Assembly: GCF_031010175.1 (NCBI RefSeq)
Contig: NZ_JAUAMB010000017.1
Location: 1-64,000 of the forward strand
Direction of reading: 5' to 3'
Source: Halomonas sp. SpR1
GTDB taxonomy: Bacteria > Pseudomonadota > Gammaproteobacteria > Pseudomonadales > Halomonadaceae
DNA length: 64,000 bases
Made by a program: the position numbers and the translations under genes. Under the pieces are notes generated by a model that was not told where the DNA came from, searched no databases, and was given only the letters and a program-made list of their open reading frames with translations. This document shows positions 19,301-28,190 of the stretch, in pieces. Position 1 is the stretch's first letter. Every line of letters begins with the position of its first letter.

Positions 19301-20875
19301 AGTGCTGATAAAGCGCTGCTGTTCAGCGGGCAGATCCTTAGACTCTTGGCCATCGTCCAACCAGTCCACCGTACCGCTATCAAACAGCACACTGGCGATA
19401 ACACCCGCCTCTGTGACGGAAACATCAAAAAGTGATTCCGGCTTCGCCGTCAATGCGTCCGGTAGCGTATTGAGATCCGGCCCATTAATTTCACGAACGG
19501 CATGAGCGCCATCCCATAGGTAAAGCCCAAAGCCAATGTCCTCCGAGTCATCTACCGGGCCTGCCAATATCAGATAACCCTCATCGCCAGCAGGCTCAAT
19601 AGAGCGCACCGCGCGGCCATCCAGGTCTAAACGCAGGGGGTCGCCAAAGGTTGCTTCACTAGTCTCACCGGCGACCAAGGCAATAGCGTTCTCTACCGGT
19701 ATTAATTGTGCAAAGCCGTTATCCAGCGGCGCGCGTAGACCCAGATAAAGGGAGTCGCCGATAAACGTAGCGCCCTCAACATTGATACCTAGTGAAAGGC
19801 CAAGCGCATTTTCACCCAATCCATGACCATCATTGGCATCCCAGTCATTAAGCTGGCTGGCTAAATCAGTAAATTGTCCTGTTACCTGGATATCCAAATT
19901 ATCAGCGTTATCGCCAGTGACTTCAGTGGCAAAAATCATTGAGCGCTGGCTGCTCTCATGAGAGCCAATCCAATACTGAGTACCCTGATAAGTGGCAACT
20001 GCTTCCAGGTCGGCTTCTTGAGTTTCATTAAGCCCCAGTGCATCGTTTAGATTGATTTCCGCTAGTGGGCCATCATCGCTGTCGCGCTCATAAAGGCGAA
20101 GTACTTGGTCTTCGTCATCTGCTACCAGCATTAACCCTTCACCCACGGCAATCGCCGCTGATGCGTCAGAGGTGCCTGAGTGGTAGCGCTCTCCCAGGTT
20201 AAAAACTGGGTTGCTTGGCTCAGGTTCGCCAGGATTGGTTGGTTCTGTTGGTTCTGTTGGTTCTGTTGGCTCGGCAGGAGCTGCTGGCTCCTCTAACTCA
20301 CTCTCAAGCCGCTCAATATAGCGATTCAGTAGTGACTCAGCGTCGTCCGCGCTGGAGCCATCACCCATCAGCGGAGCTAATACCCGAGCAGGTTGATGTT
20401 CAATGCTTTCGTTGTTGTTAAAAAATGCTGCAGCAAGCTCCTCGCGCGGCAGCCCATTAGCAAGTAGTTCTGACCAGTATGCTAACCCTTCGGGGTCAGG
20501 CTCACGGTTAACAGCGTCAGCATAGAGCCGAGTTAGCCAAGTGGTATCATTTAAGTTGGAAACGCTGCTTTCAAACTCATTAGATGATTGGAAACTATTT
20601 GAAATATCTTCTAATGCTAAGCTGTTGCGATACTCGTTGATCCAGTACGCGAGGCCTGCGGGATCAGCCGTACGTAATAAGTGAACACCATAGAGCGTAA
20701 TAATAGGCTGAATTTGCAGCTGAAATTCATTGCTTGCCACGATAGCGTTAACAATGGTTGTTACGTCGGTAGTTCCGCTCTCTAGGGCGGTAGCCCAATA
20801 ATTAGCGCCAGCTTCATCCGGCTCACGCAACAAAATATCGCGATATAACGTAGAAACAAGCTCAAAATTGGTCAT
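16325..20875 (-). CDS. DUF4214-bearing ExeM/NucH-type extracellular endonuclease
   Basis: 1516 residues. Order: three DUF4214 units (about 1-165, pattern LYxxxLxRxxDxxGxxYW); a Pro-Glu-Thr linker (about 195-225); a DUF3616-like beta-propeller segment (VADDEDQVLRLYERD, about 228-540); a beta-rich domain (about 545-700); a lamin-tail domain (ITEIWSGQSGTD, about 745 on); an OB-fold DNA-binding domain (EEVTLEAIV, about 940-1010); and an endonuclease/exonuclease/phosphatase domain (ASFNVLNYF about 1190, GLMEIENNGYGDD, GDLNAYAMEDP about 1410, SSDHDPILVG about 1497). It would degrade extracellular DNA. It has no signal peptide and no RTX array, so export by the type I system at 23586 is likely. It is divergent from the 5'-nucleotidase gene. 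Confidence 0.9.
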   Translation of the reverse strand: MTNFELVSTLYRDILLREPDEAGANYWATALESGTTDVTTIVNAIVASNEFQLQIQPIITLYGVHLLRTADPAGLAYWINEYRNSLALEDISNSFQSSNEFESSVSNLNDTTWLTRLYADAVNREPDPEGLAYWSELLANGLPREELAAAFFNNNESIEHQPARVLAPLMGDGSSADDAESLLNRYIERLESELEEPAAPAEPTEPTEPTEPTNPGEPEPSNPVFNLGERYHSGTSDASAAIAVGEGLMLVADDEDQVLRLYERDSDDGPLAEINLNDALGLNETQEADLEAVATYQGTQYWIGSHESSQRSMIFATEVTGDNADNLDIQVTGQFTDLASQLNDWDANDGHGLGENALGLSLGINVEGATFIGDSLYLGLRAPLDNGFAQLIPVENAIALVAGETSEATFGDPLRLDLDGRAVRSIEPAGDEGYLILAGPVDDSEDIGFGLYLWDGAHAVREINGPDLNTLPDALTAKPESLFDVSVTEAGVIASVLFDSGTVDWLDDGQESKDLPAEQQRFISTDIEFNLPDWVPQAGDIAVTSVSGSEKTFQFVTLQGISEGAEITFTDSGWVGDAFRASEGAVKWTAPEGGVAAGTVITYTADSEQFTTANGSDVGNNGFNLSVGGDQVLAFVGKASNPTFIYAVQTNSDEWQNTANSSNNSALPTGLEEGVTAVAVGSARNAAFSGDGFGTADELLSAIGAPENWSFEYGALPANTTTKFQLGTMKAPYVPDERDIGLAITEIWSGQSGTDITEDWFEINNRSNETLDFTTQSLYYDDDSADPMDAVEIQGLTSLAPGESAIVMVDGNAESVAEFRSAWSNLHNIDSLKIGYAEDASGLGGGGDAVTLWQGDPRVDGNQVALEAYPDTDGFDAASWDVDLQAFTTTQSNGAFSSDALGGDNGDVPAVASPGLANEPHVDITLISSVQGEEDASPMTGEEVTLEAIVTMVTPGLDGFFLQEEDSDNDDNAETSEGIFVYAGNGSGEWLEQLTAGDQIRISGEVSEYFKKTQLTAARDSLEVLANDMALPASQRVIMPFTDQQGLEAFEGMRVAIEALDGEPLVVTELYELGRYGEVTLSSGGRLEQFTEVNEPDVAGYSAWLEDAAARTIKIDDANSAQNPDPIIYGRNGEALSATNPLRGGDELQVLEGVLDYNFEEWKVQNVEGLGFTGPARPATPDTDVLGDADITVASFNVLNYFTTLNENGNKTETLNGTLHDPRGANNVEEFARQEAKIVAAINSSGADVVGLMEIENNGYGDDSAIAALVDALNADVQAKNIQGVTWAYSVPEDKNGNPISPGDDAIAVGVIYNSQAVTPAGAAATKADGAFVTANRAPVMQTFVDGDGEEFSVVVNHFKSKGSVVNGEDAIGDGQANNNPTRIKAAEELLEWLGTKPTGSDDSDVLILGDLNAYAMEDPITTLTDAGYDLLDDDYSYVFDGFWGSLDHALASESLAGQVTGTTTWHINADEAPALDYNTDFTNDRQDDNLYANDAFRSSDHDPILVGLNLGLADA
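20241..20267. repeat. Three tandem 9-bp repeats in the nuclease linker
   Basis: GGTTCTGTT occurs three times head to tail and encodes the repeated PTE units of the linker between the DUF4214 and catalytic parts. Copy number changes would keep the frame. Confidence 0.85.
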
Positions 20876-20919
20876 TTAACCAGCCCTCATAGAGTGAATA
20901 GAAAGGTCGAACTTATTAC

Positions 20920-20944
20920 TAAGTCATAGCAATAAAATGACTTA
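20920..20944. promoter_or_regulatory. 8-bp dyad between the divergent nuclease and nucleotidase genes
   Basis: TAAGTCAT-N9-ATGACTTA is a perfect inverted repeat 45 bases from the nuclease start and about 150 from the nucleotidase start. Its position suits a shared operator. It does not match the Pho box consensus I know. Confidence 0.5.
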
Positions 20945-21090
20945 AATGTTTTATTTTTATGATGCTTGGATGACAAGGCGATTTCTAGCAGCATTAAAAT
21001 GCTTTTTCTTTAAAGCGTCATGTTTTTGCAATGGCTGGCTGCGTAATCTCACGTTTGCCTGTTTTTCCACTGATTAAAAAAGGAATCGCC

Positions 21091-23430
21091 ATGAGTAACT
21101 TCCAACTTCAACTCCTACACGCAGCCGATATGGAAGGGGGAGGGGGAGACCTGCTTAATGCACCCAATTTCATCTCTATTGTGGATCACTTAGAAGACCA
21201 ATACGCCAACTCGCTGTTTGTCAGCTCAGGAGATTTAGTTCTGCCTGGGCCATACTTGAATGCCGCAGCTGATTCAAGCCTGCAAGCGGCCTTCCAAACA
21301 GCGGTTGAAGAGATCTATGGGCTGGAAGCCGGATCCATGAGCGGTATCACGGCGGCCTCTGGGCGCGTTGAGACTCTATTGATGGATCTGGTAGACGCGG
21401 CGGCCGTGACATTGGGCAATCACGAATTTGATTTGGGCACTGGGCTTATCGAAGCAATGATTGCTTCGGTTGTGAACGGCGACTCCGCGGCTGACATTGA
21501 ATGGCTAGGCTCACAGTTCCCTTACCTTTCAGCCAACCTGGATTTCTCAGGCGATTCTGCGTTAAGTGAGCTGGCGACTAACGAATTGTTAGACCAAGAT
21601 GCTTTTCAAGCCACCTTGGAGGAACTGCTGGCGGGCGCAAACAAACCTAAGCTCGCTCCGGCAGTGATTGCTGAGCGTGGTGGGGAGAAAATCGGCATTA
21701 TTGGCGTGACTACACAAATTCTGGAGAGCATCTCTTCACCTGGCGATGTAGACGTGCTGACCGGTGGCAGCAATGACATGCAAGCCCTGGCCGACCTTAT
21801 TCAGCCTGTTATCGATGACCTTGAGGCGCAAGGTATCAATAAAATAATCCTCAGCTCGCACCTACAGCAAATTCAGTTTGAAGAAGAGTTAGCGACACTG
21901 CTGGACGGCGTGGATATCGTGATCGCGGGTGGTTCCAATAGCCTGCTGGCAGATCAAGAAGATCAAGACCGTGGCTTATTTCCGGGGGCCGGGGAGCCCT
22001 ATGACACTTACCCCATCGTTACTCATGACGCTTCAGGTAACGATGTAGTAATCGTTAATACTGACGGAGGCTGGCGCTACGTTGCCGAGCTAGTTGTGGA
22101 GTTTGACGAACAGGGGCGGGTTCTTGTTGATTCAATTGACGAGAATACCTCTGGCGTTTACGCCTCCACTGATGAGCAAGTGGAGGCGCTATGGGGCGAC
22201 TTGGAGAGCGCCTTTGCCGAAGGCACTAAAGGCAATATCGCTAATGATTTAGTCAGCGCGGTGGGTGAATTTGTTGCCGAGCAAGACGGCAATATCCTGG
22301 GGTTGACCGATGTTTACCTGGTAGGTGAGCGGGAAGCGGTGCGCACCGAAGAAACCAATCTGGGTAATCTAACGGCCGATGCCAACCTCTGGTATGCCAA
22401 GCAACTTGACGAAGACGTCGTGGTATCGTTCAAAAACGGTGGTGGTATTCGTGAACCGATTGGTAATGTTGTAGTGGAAGGAGGCGACAGCGAGCCAAGC
22501 TACCAAGCACCAGGTGCCAATCCCGCTATAGGCAAGCCTGAGGGCGGCGTATCCCAGCTGGATGCAGCATCATCACTCCGGTTCAATAATGACCTTACCA
22601 TCATCACTGTTACGCGCAGCAAACTGCTGGAAATTCTGGAGCATGCGGTAGCCGCATCGGCACCGGGTGTCACCGCAGGTCAGTTCGCCCAGGTGGGTGG
22701 TATTCAGTACAGCTATGATGTCAGCCAACCCGCTGGCGAGCGCATCCAAAATGCGGTCATTGTTAACGAAGATGGCAGCGCCAACGATGTAATCGCCGCT
22801 AATGGTCGCCTAGTAGGCAGTGCTGAAGAGACTGTCAAAGTCGTTACACTAGGCTTTTTGGCCGACGGCGGCGACGGCTATCCGCTGGGTGAAGACAGCT
22901 ACCAAGACCGGGTAGATCTTATGGATACATTCGAGGATGACGGGCTGTTTGGCTTCGCCGACAAAGGCACAGAGCAGGATGCCTTTGCTGAATACATGAC
23001 CAGCATGTTTAGCGAAACGCCGTTTAGCCAAGAAGAAACCCCCGCCAGCGAAGACCTGCGAATCCAAAATCTTGGTGAGCGCTCTGACGCTATTTTCGAT
23101 GCACCTGTTGACCCGCTGTTGCGCCTTTATGATGCCGCCTTTGACCGCGCAGCGGATGGGAAAGGTCTGGGTTACTGGGTGGAGGTGAAAGAGGCTATGG
23201 GACTAGGTGATATTGCCGATAGCTTTATTGCCTCAGCTGAGTTCAGTGGTCAAAACGGGAATTTAGAAGATGAGGCCTTTGTTGAACTGATGTATTCAAA
23301 TGTACTCGAAAGAGAAGCTGATTCAGCAGGGAAAGAATACTGGCTGAATCAGTTAGATAATGGCGTCGATCGAGGCGCCGTAATGGTTGGTTTTACAGAG
23401 TCAGATGAGAGCATGATGCTGTTTGGTTAA
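21091..23430 (+). CDS. Bifunctional metallophosphatase/5'-nucleotidase with C-terminal DUF4214
   Basis: 779 residues from ATG 21091, which follows AAAAAAGGAATCGCC; the frame opens at 21031 without a ribosome site. Calcineurin-like phosphoesterase domain: LLHAADMEGG at the start, LGNHEFDLG near 110, SSHLQQIQFE, NTDGGWRYVAE. The 5'-nucleotidase C-terminal substrate domain has GNLTADANLWYAK (about 420) and FKNGGGIREP (about 446). Two DUF4214 units close the protein (from about 672) and it ends ESMMLFG. It would hydrolyse nucleoside phosphates outside the cell, complementing the divergent nuclease. No signal peptide is visible, so type I export is likely. Confidence 0.9.
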   Translation: MSNFQLQLLHAADMEGGGGDLLNAPNFISIVDHLEDQYANSLFVSSGDLVLPGPYLNAAADSSLQAAFQTAVEEIYGLEAGSMSGITAASGRVETLLMDLVDAAAVTLGNHEFDLGTGLIEAMIASVVNGDSAADIEWLGSQFPYLSANLDFSGDSALSELATNELLDQDAFQATLEELLAGANKPKLAPAVIAERGGEKIGIIGVTTQILESISSPGDVDVLTGGSNDMQALADLIQPVIDDLEAQGINKIILSSHLQQIQFEEELATLLDGVDIVIAGGSNSLLADQEDQDRGLFPGAGEPYDTYPIVTHDASGNDVVIVNTDGGWRYVAELVVEFDEQGRVLVDSIDENTSGVYASTDEQVEALWGDLESAFAEGTKGNIANDLVSAVGEFVAEQDGNILGLTDVYLVGEREAVRTEETNLGNLTADANLWYAKQLDEDVVVSFKNGGGIREPIGNVVVEGGDSEPSYQAPGANPAIGKPEGGVSQLDAASSLRFNNDLTIITVTRSKLLEILEHAVAASAPGVTAGQFAQVGGIQYSYDVSQPAGERIQNAVIVNEDGSANDVIAANGRLVGSAEETVKVVTLGFLADGGDGYPLGEDSYQDRVDLMDTFEDDGLFGFADKGTEQDAFAEYMTSMFSETPFSQEETPASEDLRIQNLGERSDAIFDAPVDPLLRLYDAAFDRAADGKGLGYWVEVKEAMGLGDIADSFIASAEFSGQNGNLEDEAFVELMYSNVLEREADSAGKEYWLNQLDNGVDRGAVMVGFTESDESMMLFG

Positions 23431-23500
23431 TGAGTTGTTTGCAGACCTTAGGTTGAGAGATAGATAAACTCGGCCCCGTCAGGCAATTTTTACTCTCATG

Positions 23501-23530
23501 ACGCCCCTACCCTAGGCAGGGGCGTTTCTG
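23501..23530 (+). terminator. Intrinsic terminator after the 5'-nucleotidase gene
   Basis: ACGCCCCT (23501-23508) pairs with AGGGGCGT (23518-23525), followed by TTCTGTT. It separates the nucleotidase from the type I secretion operon. Confidence 0.7.
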
Positions 23531-23585
23531 TTATGCTGCCGCGATAATCTTCGCGTGACTTCTTTGATTCAACGGTGACCCTTCC

Positions 23586-25349
23586 ATGGCAAAGCAACAG
23601 GAAGCAACGGATCTGCAGCGTGCATTAAGCGCCTGTAAAGGTTCGTTTGTATCGGTGGGCTTTTTCAGTATGTTTGTCAACTTGCTGATGCTAGTTCCCC
23701 CCATGTACATGCTCCAAGTGTATGACCGCGTGCTTACAACGCAAAGTCTCGATACGCTCATCATGTTGACGCTTGTCGTCGTCTTTCTTTTTATGGTGAT
23801 GGGGGGACTGGAGCTAGTTCGGTCAAGAATGTTGGTTAGGATAGGGAACCGATTAGATACCACGATTAATCAGCGCCTCTATGGCGCCATGTTCCGCCGC
23901 AGTCTAATGGTACAGGGCTCACAAAGTGCTCAGCCGCTTAACGATCTGACCAGCCTACGGCAGTTTCTTACTGGAAATGGATTGTTTGCCTTTTTTGACG
24001 CTCCCTGGGTGCCTATATATCTGGGTATTTTGTTTATTTTTCACCCGTGGCTAGGCGTATTTGCTACCTGTGCAGGGGTTATTTTGTTCGCGCTTGCAGT
24101 TGCCAATGAAAAGTCCACGAAAAACCTGCTTGCTGAAGCCAATAGCGAGCAGATTCAAGCGCAAAATCTAGCTAACTCTAACTTAAGAAACTCAGAAGTA
24201 CTGCATGCTATGGGTATGCTGCCTGGAATTATGGGACGCTGGTCAAAACGTCATCACGAATTTTTAGCTAAGCAATCGCAAGCCAGTGACCGTGCTGGCG
24301 CTTTGACGAATACCTCCAAAGTTATGCGGCTTTTGTTTCAGTCCATGATTCTGGGGCTGGGGGCGTTTTTAGTACTCGAAGGTGAAATGACACCAGGCAT
24401 GATGATTGCGGGCTCTATCCTAATGGGGCGTGCATTGGCACCGATCGACCAAATGATCGGAGGTTGGAAGGGGTTTGTATCTGCTCGTGGTGCTTACAGC
24501 CGGTTAAACGAGTTGCTAACACAAATCCCTGATGAACAGCGCCACATGTCGTTGCCTTCACCCCAGGGCGTAGTGGATATTGAAAACGTGGCTGCCGCGC
24601 CGCCGGGTACTCGCATGGCCACCATTCGTGGCATTAACTTCAGCGTTGCGAAGGGTGAACACGTCGGAATTATTGGCCCCAGCGCCGCAGGTAAATCAAC
24701 GCTGGCCCGTGTCCTGTTGGGGATATGGCCAACCCAGGTAGGTGATGTAAGGCTTGATGGTGGGGCAATTAATCAATACAACCGTGACGAGTTAGGCCCC
24801 TATATCGGTTATTTACCTCAAGATATCGAATTATTCGATGGCACCATCAGCGAGAACATCGCTCGATTCGGCAATATAGACCCCGAAAAAGTTGTTACAG
24901 CAGCCAAAAAAGCGGGTGTTCATGAAATGGTGCTAGAGCTTTCTAATGGTTATGACACCATTATTGGTTCTAGCAGTGGAGCCCTCTCTGGTGGACAGCG
25001 TCAACGCTTAGGCCTGGCTCGTGCCTTATACGGCAATCCCGTTCTGGTCGTTCTAGACGAGCCTAATGCCAATCTAGATGATGCTGGAGAGCGAGCTCTG
25101 AGCCAAGCAATCGCTCAGTTAAAAACTGAAGGCACAACGCTATTTGTAATAAGCCATCGAACCAGCGTGTTGAAAAATATGGATAAGCTACTGGTAATGA
25201 AAGAAGGCCAAGTGAGCATGTTTGGGCCTCGCGACCAAGTGCTTGCCCAGTTCGCTAAAAAGTCGCGCCCCCAGGTTAATCAGCAAAGCGCTGCTCGTCT
25301 CTCTGCCATAGCAGGTGGGCGTGGTACCGGTGGCAGCGAGGAGTCGTAA
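23586..25349 (+). CDS. Type I secretion ABC transporter, PrtD family
   Basis: 587 residues with an N-terminal membrane domain (about 20-300, starting SVGFFSMFVNLLMLVPPMYM, typical of PrtD/HasD/RsaD) and a C-terminal ATPase. Walker A is GPSAAGKS at 364-371, the signature LSGGQ at 467-471, Walker B VLVVLDEP at 486-493, and the switch histidine H524. No C39 peptidase domain, so it does not process double-glycine leaders. It is the inner-membrane motor of a type I system and first gene of a run ABC-adaptor-TolC-polyprenyl sugar transferase. Probable cargo is the set of DUF4214 proteins in this window, two of which are encoded just upstream. Confidence 0.95.
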   Translation: MAKQQEATDLQRALSACKGSFVSVGFFSMFVNLLMLVPPMYMLQVYDRVLTTQSLDTLIMLTLVVVFLFMVMGGLELVRSRMLVRIGNRLDTTINQRLYGAMFRRSLMVQGSQSAQPLNDLTSLRQFLTGNGLFAFFDAPWVPIYLGILFIFHPWLGVFATCAGVILFALAVANEKSTKNLLAEANSEQIQAQNLANSNLRNSEVLHAMGMLPGIMGRWSKRHHEFLAKQSQASDRAGALTNTSKVMRLLFQSMILGLGAFLVLEGEMTPGMMIAGSILMGRALAPIDQMIGGWKGFVSARGAYSRLNELLTQIPDEQRHMSLPSPQGVVDIENVAAAPPGTRMATIRGINFSVAKGEHVGIIGPSAAGKSTLARVLLGIWPTQVGDVRLDGGAINQYNRDELGPYIGYLPQDIELFDGTISENIARFGNIDPEKVVTAAKKAGVHEMVLELSNGYDTIIGSSSGALSGGQRQRLGLARALYGNPVLVVLDEPNANLDDAGERALSQAIAQLKTEGTTLFVISHRTSVLKNMDKLLVMKEGQVSMFGPRDQVLAQFAKKSRPQVNQQSAARLSAIAGGRGTGGSEES

Positions 25350-25350
25350 T

Positions 25351-26730
25351 ATGAGCAACCGCAAAGATCAGCTCCCAGTTAAAAGCGAAATAGATGTAAC
25401 GCCACAAGGCCCTGCTACCATTGATGGCGAGGCGCAAGAAGCTCTCCCAACCAGTGATAAAGGTTACCGTAAGCTCGGTTACGCTATTTTGATCGTAGCA
25501 CTGGGTGGGTTCGTATTATGGTCTGTAACGGCATCATTGGCGGTGGCTGTGGTAGCCCCTGGTAACGTGTCCATGGAGTCCTTTAAGCGCACGGTTCAGC
25601 ATCTGGAAGGCGGTATTGTTAAAGAGTTATTAGTGCAAGATGGCGATAAAGTAGAAGCGGGTCAGCCGCTGGTTATATTGAGCGACACTCAGGTGCGATC
25701 TCAATTGGAAATTGCCCAATCTCAATACTATATAAATCGTGCCATGGAGGCGCGTCTACTGGCAGAGCAGGAAGGGGCAGAAACGCTTGAAATGCCTGAA
25801 GAGCTAATGTCTGTGGATAGCGATAGAATCCAGCAGGTGACAGCCGTGCAGCAGAGTTTGTTTCATGCGCGCCGTCAATCGCTGCTCAGTACCCTAGACT
25901 CGATGGATCAGCAGATCATTCAAATGCAAGAGCAGATTGATGGACTAGAATCACGAATCAGCGTCAATAACCAGCGTATTAGCTCATTGCGCTCTGAAGC
26001 AGAAGACTTCCGCTCCCTCTACCGTGAAGGCTTGGGTGATAATCAGCGCCTGCGCGAACTCGAACGTCAGATATTGCAGTACGAAGGTGAGAATGCCGAG
26101 TTCCAATCTAATATTGCTCAATTACGTTCGCAAATCAGCGAAAATCGTATGCAAAAAGAGATTACTCAGCAGGAGTTTCAAGCTGAAGTCGGTGAGCAAT
26201 TGCGCAATGCTCAAGCACAGATAGCTGAAGCGGAGGAGCAGATTATCTCGTTGACAGACCAAGTGGATCGAACTGTTGTAAGCGCTCCTGTTTCAGGCAC
26301 TGTCGTGGGGCGTCAAGTGCATACTGTCGGTGCCGTTATTAGGGGAGGCGACCCCATTATGGAAGTGGTTCCTTCTGATGATGGCTTTGTGGTAGAAGCT
26401 CGAGTTCCAACGCGCGATATCGATAATCTGTTTATCGGCCAGCTTGCTGAAATTCGGTTTTCCGCCTTCAATCAGCGATTAACTAATGTGATTGATGGTG
26501 AAATTATTCACATCAGCGCTGATAGCTTCGAGGATGAGGCCACCGGCCAGCGCTACTACAAAACGCGTATTCGAGTAACCGACGAAGGAAAAGAAGACAT
26601 GACTGAGCAAATGCACTTGCTTTCGGGGATGCCTGCTGAAGTCATGATTCGTACCGGTGAACGTACTTTTGCTAGTTACATCGCCAAACCAGTTACAGAT
26701 ATGCTATCACGCGCTATTCGGGAGGATTAA
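25351..26730 (+). CDS. HlyD/PrtE-family type I secretion adaptor
   Basis: 459 residues from ATG 25351, one base after the ABC stop and preceded by GAGGAG; the longer frame from 25315 lies inside the ABC gene. One N-terminal membrane helix (about 35-60, ILIVALGGFVLWSV), a lipoyl-type half motif (VSMESFKRTVQHLEGGIVKE), a long coiled coil (about 145-310, rich in Gln/Glu) and a C-terminal beta barrel (VSAPVSGTVVGRQVHTVGAV). It bridges the ABC transporter and the outer-membrane channel across the periplasm. Its stop overlaps the TolC start by one base (TAATG). Confidence 0.94.
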   Translation: MSNRKDQLPVKSEIDVTPQGPATIDGEAQEALPTSDKGYRKLGYAILIVALGGFVLWSVTASLAVAVVAPGNVSMESFKRTVQHLEGGIVKELLVQDGDKVEAGQPLVILSDTQVRSQLEIAQSQYYINRAMEARLLAEQEGAETLEMPEELMSVDSDRIQQVTAVQQSLFHARRQSLLSTLDSMDQQIIQMQEQIDGLESRISVNNQRISSLRSEAEDFRSLYREGLGDNQRLRELERQILQYEGENAEFQSNIAQLRSQISENRMQKEITQQEFQAEVGEQLRNAQAQIAEAEEQIISLTDQVDRTVVSAPVSGTVVGRQVHTVGAVIRGGDPIMEVVPSDDGFVVEARVPTRDIDNLFIGQLAEIRFSAFNQRLTNVIDGEIIHISADSFEDEATGQRYYKTRIRVTDEGKEDMTEQMHLLSGMPAEVMIRTGERTFASYIAKPVTDMLSRAIRED

Positions 26731-28181
26731 TGGCACGGACGACATCTTTTACCCTCAGCGTATTTGCGCTTTCGGTTTCACTACTAAGCCAGTCTGTGCT
26801 AGCACAAGGCGATGTGCCTGCAGACCAACAAGCCTTAAGCGAATTAGAGGCGCTCGCTAATAGCGAGTCGACGTCCCAAACGTTACCTTCTCTGCCCGAG
26901 CTATTTAGTCGAGCACTGCGCCACGATGCTGATCTCTCACGTCAGCGGTATGAGTTAGATGCCTCCCGTGAAGAAATCCCCATGGCGCGCTCGCAGCTAT
27001 TGCCGCAAATTAGCGCTTCAGGGGGGTACTTATGGCAAGACTCTTCGAATTCTCAAACGGTTGATGAGTTAAATCTGACGGGTGATGCGCCGCGCCCCGC
27101 TGAAATTGATGAAACCTATTATGAAGTTCAGCTCCAGCAACCGCTGTTTAGCCTAGAGCGTTGGCGTAAAATGGATGTTGCTAACGCTCAGGTAAGTGCT
27201 GCCGAATTACAGCTTGCCGTTGTTGAGCAAGAACTGGCGCTACAGGTCAGCGAAGCCTATATAAAAGCCTATTTAGCCTCGCAGCGGTTAGGGCTCCTAG
27301 AGTCTCAGCAAGAGTCGCTTGATCTACAAGTCCGCCAAGCGAGCCGGTCGTTTGACTTAGGTGTTGGCAATCGGGTTGATTTGCTGGAAGCCCAGTCAAG
27401 ATACGATCAAGCGGTATCCGACGCGGTTGAAGCTGAAAATGAGTTAGATAATGCGCTTAGCGAGCTAGAGCGTCTTACCGGAGTAACGCCTCGATTTGAA
27501 GGCACCGCACCCGGAGAGTTGACCACCGTCACCCTAAATGGTGATACAGGTAGTCCTGATGAGTGGATATCACGCACTGACCAAAATCTAAAAGTATTGC
27601 TGGCCCAAGAGGAGCAGCGAGTTGCGCAAGCAAACACCAGCGTTAGACGCTCTGGCTATTATCCTGAGGTAAACTTAACGCTTAGCTATTCGGATAGACA
27701 AAGTGAAGATTATCTTCGTGAAAGCGAAGATTACCGCGCCAATGTCGAGGTTAGTGTACCCATTTATCGTGGGGGCTATACTAATGCCAGCGTTCGTCAA
27801 GGCGAAAAGCGTATCGAAGCGGGCCAAGCTGCTGTGGATAACGAGCGCAACCTCGCCATCCAAGAGGTGCGTCAGCGGATCAGGGCGTTAAATGGAGGCG
27901 AGCGTCGCCTCGAAGCATTGAATCAAGCCATTTCCTCTAGCCAGTTATTTTTAGAAGCTGCAGAAAAAGGCGAACAATTAGGACTGCGAGACCTAGTGGA
28001 TGTGCTTGATGCTCGGGCGAGCCTCTATGATCAACGTATTCAATATGTCGATACAGTCGGTAACTACGCACTGGATATGTTATCGCTCCGCACTGCAGTG
28101 GGTAGCTTAGAAAGCGAAGACTTAGACCGCATTATGGCGCTACTAGCCTCAATGTCTACATCGGTACAGGTGGCGCAGTAG
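26730..28181 (+). CDS. TolC-family outer-membrane channel of the type I system
   Basis: 483 residues with a signal peptide (1-25, ending SQSVLA) and the internally duplicated outer-membrane efflux domain. Each half has the long helical hairpin segments (EAQSRYDQAVSDAVEAENEL; LDARASLYDQRIQYV). It forms the trimeric tunnel completing the type I machine. It is translationally coupled to the adaptor gene and only 9 bases from the next, polysaccharide-related gene. Confidence 0.93.
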   Translation: MARTTSFTLSVFALSVSLLSQSVLAQGDVPADQQALSELEALANSESTSQTLPSLPELFSRALRHDADLSRQRYELDASREEIPMARSQLLPQISASGGYLWQDSSNSQTVDELNLTGDAPRPAEIDETYYEVQLQQPLFSLERWRKMDVANAQVSAAELQLAVVEQELALQVSEAYIKAYLASQRLGLLESQQESLDLQVRQASRSFDLGVGNRVDLLEAQSRYDQAVSDAVEAENELDNALSELERLTGVTPRFEGTAPGELTTVTLNGDTGSPDEWISRTDQNLKVLLAQEEQRVAQANTSVRRSGYYPEVNLTLSYSDRQSEDYLRESEDYRANVEVSVPIYRGGYTNASVRQGEKRIEAGQAAVDNERNLAIQEVRQRIRALNGGERRLEALNQAISSSQLFLEAAEKGEQLGLRDLVDVLDARASLYDQRIQYVDTVGNYALDMLSLRTAVGSLESEDLDRIMALLASMSTSVQVAQ

Positions 28182-28190
28182 TCAACAACT

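Noticed and set aside
16325..20875. RTX-like glycine-rich segment GLGGGGDAVTLW in the nuclease
   Set aside because: A single glycine run without the repeated GGxGxDxux period; no RTX array is present in any of the six cargo proteins.
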